Shown here one piece after another: positions 24,893 through 33,880 of a stretch of 64,000 nucleotides of DNA. The position numbers and the translations under genes are program-made. A model generated the notes under the pieces. It saw only the letters and a list, made by a program, of their open reading frames with translations. It searched no databases and was not told the DNA's origin. Location of the stretch: assembly GCA_016718405.1 (NCBI GenBank), contig JADKDJ010000006.1:62001-126000 (forward strand). The letters are read 5' to 3'. This stretch comes from Candidatus Rhodoferax odensensis (GTDB lineage Bacteria > Pseudomonadota > Gammaproteobacteria > Burkholderiales > Burkholderiaceae_C). Every line of letters starts with the position of its first letter. Positions within the stretch are counted from its first letter, which is position 1.

Positions 24893-25603
24893 ATGGGCGC
24901 GCAGTGGAAAGCAAAAGGCAAGGAACTGGCCGCAAACGCCAAGGGCCGGGCCTTCGGAAAACTGGCCAAGGACATCATGATCGCCGCGCGCGCCGGGGCC
25001 GACCCGGCTTCGAACGCGCGCTTGCGGATGGTGGTGGAGCAGGCGCGCAAGATCTCGATGCCGAAAGACACGCTGGAGCGCGCCATCAAGAAGGGCGCCG
25101 GCCTGACTGGTGAGGCGGTCAACTTCGAGCACGTCATCTACGAGGGCTTTGCGCCGCATCGTGTGCCGCTGATGGTGGAGTGCCTCACAGACAACGTCAA
25201 CCGCACGGCACCCGAGATGCGCGTGCTGTTTCGCAAGGGCCAGCTTGGCACCTCCGGTTCGGTGGCGTGGGACTTCGATCACGTGGGCATGATCGAGGCT
25301 GAACCCGCCGGCGCCGGTGCCGATGCCGAGCTGGCCGCCATTGAAGCCGGCGCGCAGGACTTCGAGCCCGGCGACGAAGAAGGAACCACCTTGTTTCTTA
25401 CCGACGCGGCTGACCTGGACCTGGTCAGCCGCGCGCTCGCCACGCACGGCTTCACCGTGTTGTCGGCCAAGCTAGGCTACAAACCCAAGAACCCGGTCAA
25501 CCCGGCCAGTCTGAACGCGCAGCAGCTCGAAGAGGTAGAGAGCTTCCTGAGTGCGATTGACGCCAACGACGACGTGCAAAACGTCTTCGTTGGCCTGGCC
25601 TGA
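24893..25603 (+). CDS. yebC: YebC/PmpR (TACO1) family protein
   Basis: A 236-residue protein with the invariant opening MGAQWKAKGKELAANAKGRA (variant of the usual AGHSKWANIKHRK), the block MPKDTLERAIKKGAG and YEGFAPHRVPLMVECLTDNVNRTAPEMR. Family members have been described as transcription regulators and, more recently, as translation factors helping ribosomes at proline stretches. The N-terminus belongs to the shorter YeeN-like branch rather than the canonical YebC of ruvC operons. It marks the right edge of the accessory stretch. Confidence 0.88.
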   Translation: MGAQWKAKGKELAANAKGRAFGKLAKDIMIAARAGADPASNARLRMVVEQARKISMPKDTLERAIKKGAGLTGEAVNFEHVIYEGFAPHRVPLMVECLTDNVNRTAPEMRVLFRKGQLGTSGSVAWDFDHVGMIEAEPAGAGADAELAAIEAGAQDFEPGDEEGTTLFLTDAADLDLVSRALATHGFTVLSAKLGYKPKNPVNPASLNAQQLEEVESFLSAIDANDDVQNVFVGLA

Positions 25604-25742
25604 CCCGGGTTGGTGAAGTGGTGTGCCGCGAGCTCGAATTCGAAACAGCCGAGTCCAGTGCTAACGCGTTGGTTTTAGGCTGGAATTGCTTGGGAACCTG
25701 GGTCAGCGGAGTGAGCTTTCCCGGTTGCCGGTGGTCGTCTGA

Positions 25743-27410
25743 TCAGTACAGCCGGATCGCCATGTCGAAGTGCCAGGTGCGCCGGATTTCGACCACGTCA
25801 TACTCGCGTGCCAAACCCGGCGGGAACGCAGTGTAATTGGCCTGACTGTGCACTACGCGGCGTATTGCCTCGTCGATGGCTGGCACGCCGCTGGAGCGAA
25901 CGAAGGTCACCGATTCCACCGATCCGTCACTTCGGATGGCTACCGTCACCATGGGATCGGTGTGGGGCTGTTTTGCCGCTTCGCGCACCATGGCAAAGGT
26001 CATGTTCAGTTGGATTTTTCGGCTCCAGTCCTGCGCGTAGGCGATGAGCTCGGCGTTGGCGTCGGTGTGGCCGAATAGCCTGGCGCGACGACCGCCGCTC
26101 CACGCGGGTGACAGTCGCCCTGCGGCCGCTGCCGCGTCGCGTCGGTCAGCCTCCTCGTTCAGTTGGCGTCCTATGGCGCGAAGCCGCTCTTCGCGCTTTT
26201 CGGCCTCAGCTTGCAGGGCCGCCAGCCGTGCCGCTTCGATCCGCGCCGCCGCCTGTCGGGCAGCTTCACCGCGGGCGGCCTCTGCGGCCGCAGCCTCCTG
26301 TCGTGCCGCCTCCTGGCGCGCGGCTGCTTGGCGAGCCGCCTCACGGCGTTCCGCTTCGCCCCGCGCGGCCTCAGCCAGCGTTGCTGCCTGGCGAACCGCC
26401 TCCTGTCGCGCCGCATCCTGGCGTGCGGCCACCTGTCTGGCGACTTCCTGGCGAGCGGCCTCAACACGCGCCGCCTCAACACGGTCTGCCTCGGCCCGCA
26501 TGGCGACCTGACGGGTTGTCTCCTGGCGTTCAACCTCCGCCCGAGCGGCTTCCTGTCGCGCAGCTTCTTGCCGATCAGCTTCTTGGCGCGTGGCCTCGAC
26601 CCTTGCTGCCTCGTTGCGCGCGGCCTCCTGGCGTGCCGCCTCCAACTGCTCTGCTTTGCGCTGCGCATCCAGCCTGGCCTGATCGAGCTTGGCCAGTTCA
26701 AGGGCTCGCGCCTGTTCTGCGTTGCCAGTGTCGCGAGGGGGCGCGATTGCGGTTTGCGGGCTCGGGATGCTTGGCGCGGGTGCGGTGGCCGGCGTTGGCG
26801 CCATTGGCGCTGCGGGCACGCTCCATGTGGCCTCGGCGGGCTGCGCCAACGCGATCACGTCTTCTTTTGGCGCCGGCGGGGGGACGCTTTCGGTGGGCTG
26901 TTCAGCGGGTGCGGTGACTGGCACTGGCACTGGCACTGGCACTGGCGCTGGCGCTGGCGCTGGCGCTGGTGTTGGTGTTGGTGTTGGTGTTGGTGCGTCT
27001 GGCCGGGTCAAGTTCTTCGGATTGGCCCGCGGCTCGATTGGCGTCGTCGTCAACTCAGCAAGCGGCGCGGGCGGTGTGGGCGGCTTAGCATGCACCACGG
27101 TCATCATGGCTGGCTCAACGGAAACAGACCGTTCGATCGCCGCCGTCGGCACGGGCGCCACGGCTGGGGCCGCCGCCGCAAGCAGCACCACGCTCATGTC
27201 AGGCGCTTCAATACGCCGGTCCTGCCAGGGTAAGCCCAAGCCTGGAAGTCCAGGACCCTGGCCACCAAATGTCAGGCTCAGCAGCAGCGCATGGAACATC
27301 AGCGAAAGCAGCAGACCCAGTGTCAGTCGCCTGCGTTCAGGGCGCATGCCCTGGCTTGGCCACCAGCCATGGCCAGGCCAATGCACTTCGGAGACAGGGG
27401 TGATCCGCAT
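25743..27410 (-). CDS. TonB/TolA-like energy-transducing protein with long Pro and Ala/Arg/Glu repeats
   Basis: About 555 residues from the ATG at 27410. A single transmembrane helix near residues 25-45 (RLTLGLLLSLMFHALLLSLTFG) is followed by a Pro-rich spacer with a PT/PA/PV dipeptide array. A long helical region of QEAARQEAAR-type repeats follows (about residues 235-430), as in TolA domain II. The C-terminal ~95 residues form a TonB-C domain (MVTVAIRSDGSVESVTFVRSSG ... IRRVV). It would span the periplasm and pass proton-motive energy to an outer-membrane partner. No exbB/exbD is near. The domain mix makes TonB versus TolA naming uncertain. Confidence 0.8.
   Translation of the reverse strand: MRITPVSEVHWPGHGWWPSQGMRPERRRLTLGLLLSLMFHALLLSLTFGGQGPGLPGLGLPWQDRRIEAPDMSVVLLAAAAPAVAPVPTAAIERSVSVEPAMMTVVHAKPPTPPAPLAELTTTPIEPRANPKNLTRPDAPTPTPTPTPAPAPAPAPVPVPVPVPVTAPAEQPTESVPPPAPKEDVIALAQPAEATWSVPAAPMAPTPATAPAPSIPSPQTAIAPPRDTGNAEQARALELAKLDQARLDAQRKAEQLEAARQEAARNEAARVEATRQEADRQEAARQEAARAEVERQETTRQVAMRAEADRVEAARVEAARQEVARQVAARQDAARQEAVRQAATLAEAARGEAERREAARQAAARQEAARQEAAAAEAARGEAARQAAARIEAARLAALQAEAEKREERLRAIGRQLNEEADRRDAAAAAGRLSPAWSGGRRARLFGHTDANAELIAYAQDWSRKIQLNMTFAMVREAAKQPHTDPMVTVAIRSDGSVESVTFVRSSGVPAIDEAIRRVVHSQANYTAFPPGLAREYDVVEIRRTWHFDMAIRLY
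26916..26996 (-). repeat. Hexanucleotide tandem array within the TonB/TolA-like gene
   Basis: About thirteen consecutive 6-bp units in three blocks: ACTGGC, then GCTGGC, then GTTGGT on the plus strand, encoding Thr-Pro, Ala-Pro and Val-Pro dipeptides. Units are a multiple of three, so copy-number change alters spacer length without a frameshift. Confidence 0.9.
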
Positions 27411-27489
27411 GCGGCCTATTGTCGTATCCAAACTGGCGGCCTCGCGCTTGGACTACGATCAGTCTTTACCCACCGCGTATGGCGCTGAC

Positions 27490-27810
27490 ATGTCCGACGA
27501 GAACCAGATTGAGATCGCGCAGTCCTTCATGGCTCTTTACATCGACCCGGGACGGCACAAACCCAATGCCTCGCGTGAAGTCATCGCCGGTCGCTATGAG
27601 TTGTGCGAAGACCTTGCCAACATGCTGACTCAGACCGCGAAGGACATGCTCTTTGACTTGGGTCTGAGCGAGGACGCTGTACTGCAGCGTTGTTACCTCG
27701 GCCTGGTCGGGAACGGCGCGGTCGTGAGTGCGCCCGAATCGGTCTGGGTGATTCGTCGGCTGGCCGAACTACTGGATTGGCCCCAACCGAGCTTGGCCGA
27801 AGCTGGGTAG
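27490..27810 (+). CDS. Conserved hypothetical protein, 106 residues
   Basis: A small acidic soluble protein beginning MSDENQIEIAQSFMALYIDP with a helical middle (ELCEDLANMLTQTAKDMLFDLGLSEDAVL) and ending LAELLDWPQPSLAEAG. I recall similar ~100-residue proteins across Comamonadaceae, sometimes labelled as ATPases with chaperone activity, but no nucleotide-binding motif is visible, so no function is assigned. It is divergent from the TonB-like gene across 79 bp. Confidence 0.65.
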   Translation: MSDENQIEIAQSFMALYIDPGRHKPNASREVIAGRYELCEDLANMLTQTAKDMLFDLGLSEDAVLQRCYLGLVGNGAVVSAPESVWVIRRLAELLDWPQPSLAEAG

Positions 27811-27907
27811 TCGTGTTGCTGACCGGCGCAGGGGCTGGCTGCACGAAAGGCTGCCCTTGGCCTAGACTGCTGAGGATTCCCGTCACGTTTACCGTTGAAA
27901 GCCACCC

Positions 27908-28927
27908 ATGCAGTACCGCAACCTCGGCCAAAGCAACCTCAAGGTTTCAGCCCTGTGCCTGGGCACCATGATGTTTGGCGACCAGACCTCAACCAAAGAG
28001 GCTGGCGCCATCGTCGCCGACGCCCGCGCCCAAGGCGTGAACTACATTGACACCGCCGACGTATACAGCAAGGGTGGCTCGGAAACCATGGTGGGCGACT
28101 TGCTCAATGGCCAACGGCACGATTGGGTGCTGGCCACCAAGCTGGGCAACGCGATGTCGGAGCGGGTCAACGAAGGCCACTTCTCGCGCACCTGGATGCT
28201 GCGCGAAGTGCAGGCCAGCCTGGCGCGCCTGCAAACCGACTACGTGGACATCCTGTACCTGCACCGCGACAACAACGGCATGGACCTGGAGGAGCCCTTG
28301 CGCGCGCTCGACGCCATGTTGCGCGCGGGACAAATCCGCTACTGGGGCCTGTCCAACTTTCGGGGCTGGCGTATTGCCGAAGTGGTGCGCCTGGCGGGTC
28401 AACTTGGCATGCCCCGCCCGGCGGTGTGCCAGCCCTACTACAACCTGCTCAACCGTATGCCCGAAGTCGAAGTGCTGCCCGCCTGCGCGCATTACGGTAT
28501 TGGCGTGACGCCCTACAGCCCGATTGCCCGTGGCGTGCTGAGCGGCAAGTACCCGCCGGGCCAGACGCCTGACCCAACCAGCCGCGCCGGGCGGGGTGAC
28601 AAGCGCATTACAGAGACCGAGTTTCGTGAGGAGTCCCTGCTCATTGCCCAACAACTCAAGCACCACGCCGACGCGCGCGGGATCAGCCTGGCGCAGTTCG
28701 CCACAGCCTGGGTGCTGGCCCATGGCGCTGTCAGCTCGGTGATTGCCGGGCCGCGCACCCTCCAGCAGTGGCAGGACTATCTGCCCGCGCTGGACTACGT
28801 GGTCAGCGCCGAGGACGAGGCGCTGGTGGACGGCTTGGTGCGGCCTGGCCACCCTTCCACTTCAGGGTATACCGACCCGGCCTATCCCCTGGCTGGTCGC
28901 ATGCACGGGTCAAGGCTTGCAGCTTGA
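27908..28927 (+). CDS. Aldo/keto reductase
   Basis: A 339-residue NADPH-dependent reductase. The tetrad is seen as D and Y in YIDTADVYSKGGSE, K in LATKLGN and H in YLHRDNN. The GLSNFRGWRI and YYNLLNRMPEVEVLP motifs place it in the broad AKR11/12-like group acting on small aldehydes or sugars. It is only distantly similar to the reductase at 1662-2642. A LysR regulator follows 24 bp downstream in the same direction and may share its transcript. Confidence 0.85.
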   Translation: MQYRNLGQSNLKVSALCLGTMMFGDQTSTKEAGAIVADARAQGVNYIDTADVYSKGGSETMVGDLLNGQRHDWVLATKLGNAMSERVNEGHFSRTWMLREVQASLARLQTDYVDILYLHRDNNGMDLEEPLRALDAMLRAGQIRYWGLSNFRGWRIAEVVRLAGQLGMPRPAVCQPYYNLLNRMPEVEVLPACAHYGIGVTPYSPIARGVLSGKYPPGQTPDPTSRAGRGDKRITETEFREESLLIAQQLKHHADARGISLAQFATAWVLAHGAVSSVIAGPRTLQQWQDYLPALDYVVSAEDEALVDGLVRPGHPSTSGYTDPAYPLAGRMHGSRLAA

Positions 28928-28951
28928 CGCGGGCCGCGCATAATTTGAGGC

Positions 28952-29935
28952 ATGGAAACAAAATGGTTGGAAGACTTCGTTTCGCTCGCTGAGACCCGTA
29001 GCTTCAGCCGTTCGGCGCAGTTGCGCCATGTGACGCAGCCGGCCTTTTCGCGGCGCATCCAGTCGCTGGAGGCCTGGGCTGGTACTGATCTGGTGGACCG
29101 CAGTTCCTACCCTACGCGGCTCACCCCAGCTGGGGAGACGCTGTACGACCAGGCGCTGGAAGTGTTGCAAGCGCTGCAAAGCACGCGGGCGATGATGCGT
29201 GGCCACACTTCAGCCGGGCAGGACGTGATTGAGTTCGCCGTGCCGCATACGCTGGCCTTTACCTTCTTTCCGGCCTGGGTGTCGGGCCTGCGTGAGAAGT
29301 TTGGACCGATCAAGAGCCGCCTGATCGCGCTCAACGTGCATGACGCTGTGATGCGTCTGGTGGAGGGCAGTTGCGATTTGCTGATTGCCTACCACCATCC
29401 CTCGCAGCCCAATCAGCTCGATGCCGACCGTTATGAGATGGTCAGCCTGGGCGAGGAGACGCTGGCACCGTATGTGAAGCCCGACGCCGAAGGCGCTCCG
29501 ATGTACCAGTTGCCAGGCCGTGCCGGGCAGCTGTTGCCCTATCTGGGTTATGCACCGGGGGCCTACTTGGGGCAAATGGTGGAGCTGATCCTGAAGCAGT
29601 CGGCCGCACCGATTCACTTTGACCGCGTCTACGAGACCGATATGGCAGAAGGCCTCAAGGCTATGGCGCTGGAGGGGCACGGTGTTGCTTTCCTGCCCTA
29701 CAGTGCGGTCAAAAAAGATTTGCGCGCCAGAAAGCTGGTCAGCGCCGCGCCGCCCGAACTCAAGGGTATGCAGATTACCATGGACATTCGCGCGTACCGT
29801 GACCGTCCGCCAATCAAGGAGGCTGGGCGCAGCCTGAGCCCGGCGCACCGAGCCCAGGCACGCGCGCCCAAGGGCACGGCTCAGACCCTTTGGGATTACC
29901 TCGTGAACCAGGCGCCGGCGTCCAGGGGGTCTTGA
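28952..29935 (+). CDS. LysR-family regulator, HypT/YjiE-like
   Basis: A 327-residue LysR regulator. The winged helix-turn-helix covers residues 1-60; the opening METKWLEDFVSLAETRSFSR and RNA-like QPAFSRRIQSLE strongly resemble E. coli YjiE/HypT, a hypochlorite-responsive regulator. An effector-binding domain follows (IEFAVPHTLAFTFFPAW ... GHGVAFLPYSAV). HypT senses by methionine oxidation; whether this protein does is unknown. It sits beside an aldo/keto reductase and upstream of an amino-acid-type binding protein. Confidence 0.85.
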   Translation: METKWLEDFVSLAETRSFSRSAQLRHVTQPAFSRRIQSLEAWAGTDLVDRSSYPTRLTPAGETLYDQALEVLQALQSTRAMMRGHTSAGQDVIEFAVPHTLAFTFFPAWVSGLREKFGPIKSRLIALNVHDAVMRLVEGSCDLLIAYHHPSQPNQLDADRYEMVSLGEETLAPYVKPDAEGAPMYQLPGRAGQLLPYLGYAPGAYLGQMVELILKQSAAPIHFDRVYETDMAEGLKAMALEGHGVAFLPYSAVKKDLRARKLVSAAPPELKGMQITMDIRAYRDRPPIKEAGRSLSPAHRAQARAPKGTAQTLWDYLVNQAPASRGS

Positions 29936-29998
29936 GGCAAACCTGTTGTCTCTTTGTCACCGAACTGGCGCGGCAGTCGTGAACTTGGGTCGCGGGAC

Positions 29999-30028
29999 TT
30001 GCGGCCTGTCATGAAAACTCCGCATAAT
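29999..30028 (+). promoter_or_regulatory. Candidate sigma-70 promoter for the binding-protein gene
   Basis: TTGCGG at 29999-30004 and CATAAT at 30023-30028 are 18 bp apart, about 80 bp before the start codon. The match is fair and the position suitable; no experiment supports it. Confidence 0.35.
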
Positions 30029-30106
30029 CACTCGAACAATCGGCATTGGCGGTACTGTTGGGTGCCCGTTACATTCACGGCCAGATTGCAAAAAAGAGGA
30101 ACGGCT

Positions 30107-30997
30107 ATGAACGCTTCTAGACTAAGTTGGGCAGCAGGGGTTGGTGTGCTGCTGTGCGCCAATCTGGCCTTGGCTGAGACAGTGTTGGAGCGTGTCGCGG
30201 CGCGTAACAAGTTTGTGATCGCGCACCGCGAGTCATCGATACCGTTTTCTTATCTGGATGCCGACAAGAAGCCGGTCGGTTATGCGGTCGATTTGTGCTT
30301 GCGCATTGCCGATGTCGTGCGCAAGAAGACCGGCAAGGCCGGTTTGCAGGTGGAGTATCTGATGGTCACCCCGGCCACCCGAATGGCCATGATCGAGCAG
30401 GGCAAGGCCGACGTGGAGTGTGGCCCCACCACCAACAATGCCGAGCGGCGCCAGAAGGTGGCCTTTACCATTCCTCACTTCATTACCGGGGCGCGCCTGT
30501 TGGTCAAGGCGACCAGCAAAGTGGAGCGCATCGAGGACCTCGAAGGCAAGAAGCTGGTGTCCACCAAAGGCACTACCCCACTCAAAGCGGCAGAACAGGC
30601 CAACCGCGAGCGACTCTTGCGCATCAACATTGTGGAAGCACCAGACCACGCGAAAGCGGTGGAAATGGTTGAGAGTGGCGAGGCCGATGCGTTCGTGATG
30701 GATGACGTGCTGCTGTTCGGCCTGGCGTCCAGTCGACCCAACCCGGCCGCACTCAAGGTGGTCGGCAAGTTCCTCACCACCGAGCCGCTGGCGGTCATGC
30801 TGCCCAAGAACGACCCCGAGTTCAAGAAACTGGTCGACGATGAGATGCGCCGCCTCATCGTCAGCAAGGAAATCTATCCCATCTACGACAAGTGGTTCCT
30901 CAAGCCCATTCCGCCCAAGAACGCCCCGCTGAACATGCAGGTGAGTTACCTGCTCAAGGACTTCTGGAAGTACCCCACGGACCAAGTGCCTTTCTGA
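30107..30997 (+). CDS. Amino-acid-type ABC transporter substrate-binding protein (GltI-like)
   Basis: A 296-residue periplasmic protein of SBP family 3. A signal peptide covers about residues 1-23, cut after LALA; the mature part starts ETVLERVAARNKFVIAHRES. The ATG at 30107 has AGAGGA six bases upstream. KPVGYAVDLCLRI and GKADVECGPTTNNAERR are typical of the glutamate/aspartate (GltI) branch. No permease or ATPase genes are adjacent, so it either serves a transporter elsewhere or acts as an orphan. Its stop codon is formed by the first bases of a repeat element. Confidence 0.88.
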   Translation: MNASRLSWAAGVGVLLCANLALAETVLERVAARNKFVIAHRESSIPFSYLDADKKPVGYAVDLCLRIADVVRKKTGKAGLQVEYLMVTPATRMAMIEQGKADVECGPTTNNAERRQKVAFTIPHFITGARLLVKATSKVERIEDLEGKKLVSTKGTTPLKAAEQANRERLLRINIVEAPDHAKAVEMVESGEADAFVMDDVLLFGLASSRPNPAALKVVGKFLTTEPLAVMLPKNDPEFKKLVDDEMRRLIVSKEIYPIYDKWFLKPIPPKNAPLNMQVSYLLKDFWKYPTDQVPF

Positions 30998-31050
30998 GAC
31001 CTTGCGGGACAGATCGGAGCGCAGCGACGCTCTGTCCCCAACTGATCATG
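30995..31050 (+). repeat. TGAGA/GGGACAG hairpin repeat, copy 2
   Basis: It starts TGAGACCTTGCGGGACAG over the TGA of the binding-protein gene and ends CTCTGTCCCCAACTGATC. GGGACAGA and TCTGTCCC pair. The repeat stays open in the frame of pyrC and reads LRDRSERSDALSPTD, so automatic start calls may wrongly extend pyrC through it. Confidence 0.75.
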
Positions 31051-31079
31051 CCCTCGGGGGATTTGGGACAATACCGGGG

Positions 31080-32111
31080 ATGATCGATACCTTAACCCTG
31101 ACCCGGCCCGACGACTGGCACCTGCACGTACGTGACGGCGACGTGCTGCACACGGTGGTGCCGCATACCGCAGTCCAGTTTGGCCGCGCCATCATCATGC
31201 CCAATCTCAGGCCGCCGGTGACCACTGCGGCGCAGGCGCTGGCGTACCGCGCGCGCATTTTGGCAGCGGTGCCCCCGGGTTTGCAGTTCGAGCCCTTGAT
31301 GACGCTTTACCTCACCGACAGGCTGCCCGCCGACGAGATCGCGCGTGCCAAGGACGCCGGGGTGGTGGCCGTCAAGCTCTACCCCGCCGGCGCCACCACG
31401 AATAGCGACGCCGGCGTGACCGATCTGCGCAAGACCTACGCCACGCTGGAGGCCATGCAGCAGGCGGGCATGCCGCTGCTGGTGCACGGCGAAGTGACCA
31501 CGCCTGACATTGACCTGTTTGACCGCGAGGCGGTGTTCATCGATACCCAACTCATTCCGCTGCGCCGCGATTTCCCGGAGCTCAAGATCGTGTTCGAACA
31601 CATCACCACGCGTGAGGCGGCGCAGTACGTGCAGGAGGCGGACCGTTTTACGGCGGCTACGGTCACGGCGCACCACCTGCTGTTCAACCGCAATGCCATC
31701 TTTACCGGCGGCATCCGCCCGCACTACTACTGCCTGCCGGTGCTCAAGCGCGAAAGCCACCGCCATGCGCTGGTGCAAGCGGCCACTTCGGGCAGTCCCA
31801 AGTTTTTTCTGGGCACCGACAGCGCGCCGCACCCGGCGCACCTCAAGGAGCATGCCACGGGCTGCGCTGGTTGCTACACCGCGCACGCCGCCATCGAGAT
31901 GTACGCCGAGGCCTTTGACGCTGCGGGTGCGTTGGACAAACTCGAAGGCTTCGCCAGCTTCCACGGCGCCGACTTCTATGGCTTGCCGCGCAACCGGGGC
32001 CACATCGCCTTGAAGCGCGAGGCCTGGACGCCGCCTGAGAGCTTTGCCTTCGGCGAGGCGCAACTCAAACCGCTGCGTTCGGGCGAAACGCTGCCGTGGC
32101 GCCTGGTCTAG
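31080..32111 (+). CDS. pyrC: Dihydroorotase, class II
   Basis: A 343-residue zinc amidohydrolase catalysing reversible ring closure of carbamoyl aspartate to dihydroorotate in pyrimidine synthesis. The metal site is seen in DDWHLHVRDGD, the lysine that is carboxylated lies in VAVKLYPAGATTNSDAGV, and later ligands in LLVHGE, EHITTRE and GTDSAPH. Length and sequence match E. coli PyrC. The ATG at 31080 gives the conserved start MIDTLTLTRPDDW; the open frame upstream is repeat-derived. Confidence 0.95.
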   Translation: MIDTLTLTRPDDWHLHVRDGDVLHTVVPHTAVQFGRAIIMPNLRPPVTTAAQALAYRARILAAVPPGLQFEPLMTLYLTDRLPADEIARAKDAGVVAVKLYPAGATTNSDAGVTDLRKTYATLEAMQQAGMPLLVHGEVTTPDIDLFDREAVFIDTQLIPLRRDFPELKIVFEHITTREAAQYVQEADRFTAATVTAHHLLFNRNAIFTGGIRPHYYCLPVLKRESHRHALVQAATSGSPKFFLGTDSAPHPAHLKEHATGCAGCYTAHAAIEMYAEAFDAAGALDKLEGFASFHGADFYGLPRNRGHIALKREAWTPPESFAFGEAQLKPLRSGETLPWRLV

Positions 32112-32836
32112 ACAAGATCGACTGGTCCGCAGAGTGGCTGGCAGACTGGCGTCAGACCGGCCAGCCACTGGCCGACTTGGTCGTGACCGAAGGCTTGAGT
32201 TGTGCGCAGGCGCTCAATCGGGATGAGGCGGCGCCGCTGCGCTTTGTTTCCCAATCCTGCTTGCCTGCCGGTGAAGCCTACGAGGTTTTCATTTTTCGTG
32301 CCGGGCGGTGCCCCACCCGCGATGGCTTGCATGATTTCTTCAACGGCTTGTGCTGGCTGCAATTCCCCCAAACCAAACGCCGCTTGAACCAGTTGCACGT
32401 GGCGCAGATCGCACGCTCCGGCATTCAGCCGGTGCGTGGGCCGGCACGCGATGCCCTGACCCTGTTTGACGAAAACGCTGCGCTGTTGCAGGCGCCCGAC
32501 GTCCTGTGGAGTGCCTTGGTGCAGAAGGATTGGGCCGCTGTGTTCGGTACCTTGCGCCCGATGTGGCAGCAGGCGCAATTGGTCCTGTTTGGCCACGCGC
32601 TGCTGGAGAAGCTGGTTCAGCCGAGAAAATCGATTACGGCCCATGTCTACCGAGCACATCCAGCCAGCAAATCGATAGCAGATCTGGACGCCTGGATGGC
32701 CGCTGACCTGAGCGCCGCGAGACTTGCCACCAAGCCCTTTGCACATCTGCCGGTGCTGGGCGTACCGGGCTGGTGCCCGGGCAACGCGGACTCAGCGTTC
32801 TATGCCGATACGACGGTGTTTCGACCGCCCAAATAG
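32096..32836 (+). CDS. DUF3025 family protein
   Basis: A 246-residue protein from a GTG at 32096 that overlaps the pyrC end by 16 bp. Conserved pattern: PLRFVSQSCLPAGEAYEVFI, DGLHDFFNGLCWLQFPQTKRRLNQLH, and the tail LPVLGVPGWCPGNADSAFYADTTVFRPP. These match DUF3025 as I recall it; the function is unknown. Overlap with pyrC suggests coupled translation. Confidence 0.8.
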   Translation: MAPGLDKIDWSAEWLADWRQTGQPLADLVVTEGLSCAQALNRDEAAPLRFVSQSCLPAGEAYEVFIFRAGRCPTRDGLHDFFNGLCWLQFPQTKRRLNQLHVAQIARSGIQPVRGPARDALTLFDENAALLQAPDVLWSALVQKDWAAVFGTLRPMWQQAQLVLFGHALLEKLVQPRKSITAHVYRAHPASKSIADLDAWMAADLSAARLATKPFAHLPVLGVPGWCPGNADSAFYADTTVFRPPK

Positions 32837-32941
32837 GCCCAAACTTTGTGGGATTGTGGGGCCGACGGCTTGAAATCTGCGGATTCGCCTCTACCATTGC
32901 GGGCATCGGCTCGCCGTCGTCGGGCTGTTTGTGAAAGAAGC

Positions 32942-33814
32942 ATGAAACGCATACTCTTGTTTGTCTTGACCAACGTGATGGTTGTGGCGGTGCTGGGCAT
33001 TGTGGCCAGCCTGCTCGGCGTCAATCGTTACCTGACGGCAAATGGTCTGAATCTTGGCGCCTTGCTCGGCTTTGCCCTCGTCATGGGTTTTGGTGGCGCC
33101 ATCATCTCCTTGCTGATCAGCAAGCCGATGGCCAAGTGGACATCGGGCGTGCGCATCATCAACCAGCCGCAAAATGCCGATGAAGCATGGATCGTCGAGA
33201 CCGTACGCAAGTTGTCTGAGAAAGCCGGTATCGGCATGCCCGAAGTCGGCATCTTTGAGGGCGACCCCAACGCTTTTGCCACCGGTGCCTTCAAGAACTC
33301 GGCCTTGGTGGCGGTGTCTACCGGGCTGTTGCAAGGCATGACGCATGAAGAAATCGAGGCCGTCATCGGTCACGAGGTGGCCCACATCGCCAATGGCGAC
33401 ATGGTCACCATGACGTTGATTCAGGGTGTGATGAACACCTTTGTGGTGTTCTTGAGTCGTGTGATTGGTTACGCCGTGGACAGCTTCCTGCGCAAGGGAG
33501 ACAGCGAAAGCAGCGGCCCCGGCATTGGCTACATGATCACCACGGTGGTTCTCGACATCGTGCTGGGTTTTGCTGCCGCCATGGTGGTGGCCTGGTTCTC
33601 GCGCCATCGTGAATTCCGTGCCGATGCGGGTGCGGCCCAACTGATGAACCGCAAGCAACCGATGATCAACGCGCTGGCGCGTCTGGGTGGCATGCACCCG
33701 GGCGAGTTGCCCAAGAGCGTGGCGGCGTTTGGCATTGCCGGTGGCATTGGCAAACTGTTCTCGACCCACCCGCCGATTGAAGAGCGCATCGCCGCGCTTC
33801 AAGCCCAGTCTTGA
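32942..33814 (+). CDS. htpX: Membrane zinc protease HtpX
   Basis: A 290-residue M48-family inner-membrane metalloprotease for quality control of membrane proteins. Two N-terminal hydrophobic segments (LFVLTNVMVVAVLGIVASLL; GALLGFALVMGFGGAIISLL), the zinc motif HEVAHIANGD and two further helices are visible, with the third ligand in HREFRADAGAA. ATG at 32942 gives the conserved MKRILLFVLTNVMV. Length agrees with E. coli HtpX (293). Confidence 0.95.
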   Translation: MKRILLFVLTNVMVVAVLGIVASLLGVNRYLTANGLNLGALLGFALVMGFGGAIISLLISKPMAKWTSGVRIINQPQNADEAWIVETVRKLSEKAGIGMPEVGIFEGDPNAFATGAFKNSALVAVSTGLLQGMTHEEIEAVIGHEVAHIANGDMVTMTLIQGVMNTFVVFLSRVIGYAVDSFLRKGDSESSGPGIGYMITTVVLDIVLGFAAAMVVAWFSRHREFRADAGAAQLMNRKQPMINALARLGGMHPGELPKSVAAFGIAGGIGKLFSTHPPIEERIAALQAQS

Positions 33815-33821
33815 TTAGTTG

Positions 33822-33859
33822 GGGTCAGAGCACGTTTGCTGCGCAAAGTGGTCTGACCC
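33822..33859. terminator. Hairpin between convergent htpX and the COG2509 gene (GGGTCAGA type)
   Basis: GGGTCAGAGCAC at 33822-33833 and GTGGTCTGACCC at 33848-33859 pair with one mismatch in 12, with a 14-base loop. It lies in the 66-bp gap between convergent genes, a typical place for a bidirectional terminator, although no T-run follows. A related GGGGTCAGA inverted repeat is at 51527-51629. Confidence 0.5.
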
Positions 33860-33880
33860 GCAAGATCTCAGGTGGCCTGC

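Noticed and set aside
25630..25641. GAGCTCGAATTC, identical to adjacent SacI and EcoRI sites of a cloning polylinker
   Set aside because: Only 12 bp match and the flanks do not continue as vector sequence; two palindromic sites side by side can arise by chance, so contamination is not claimed.
26044..27233. Low-complexity repeats in plus-strand frames over the TonB/TolA-like gene, resembling collagen-like or Trp-rich proteins
   Set aside because: They are complements of the Pro and Ala/Glu/Arg repeat codons of the real minus-strand gene.
31002..31079. N-terminal extension of PyrC (LRDRSERSDALS...)
   Set aside because: The extension is translated repeat; PyrC family proteins start at MIDTLTLTRPDDW, so the ATG at 31080 is used.
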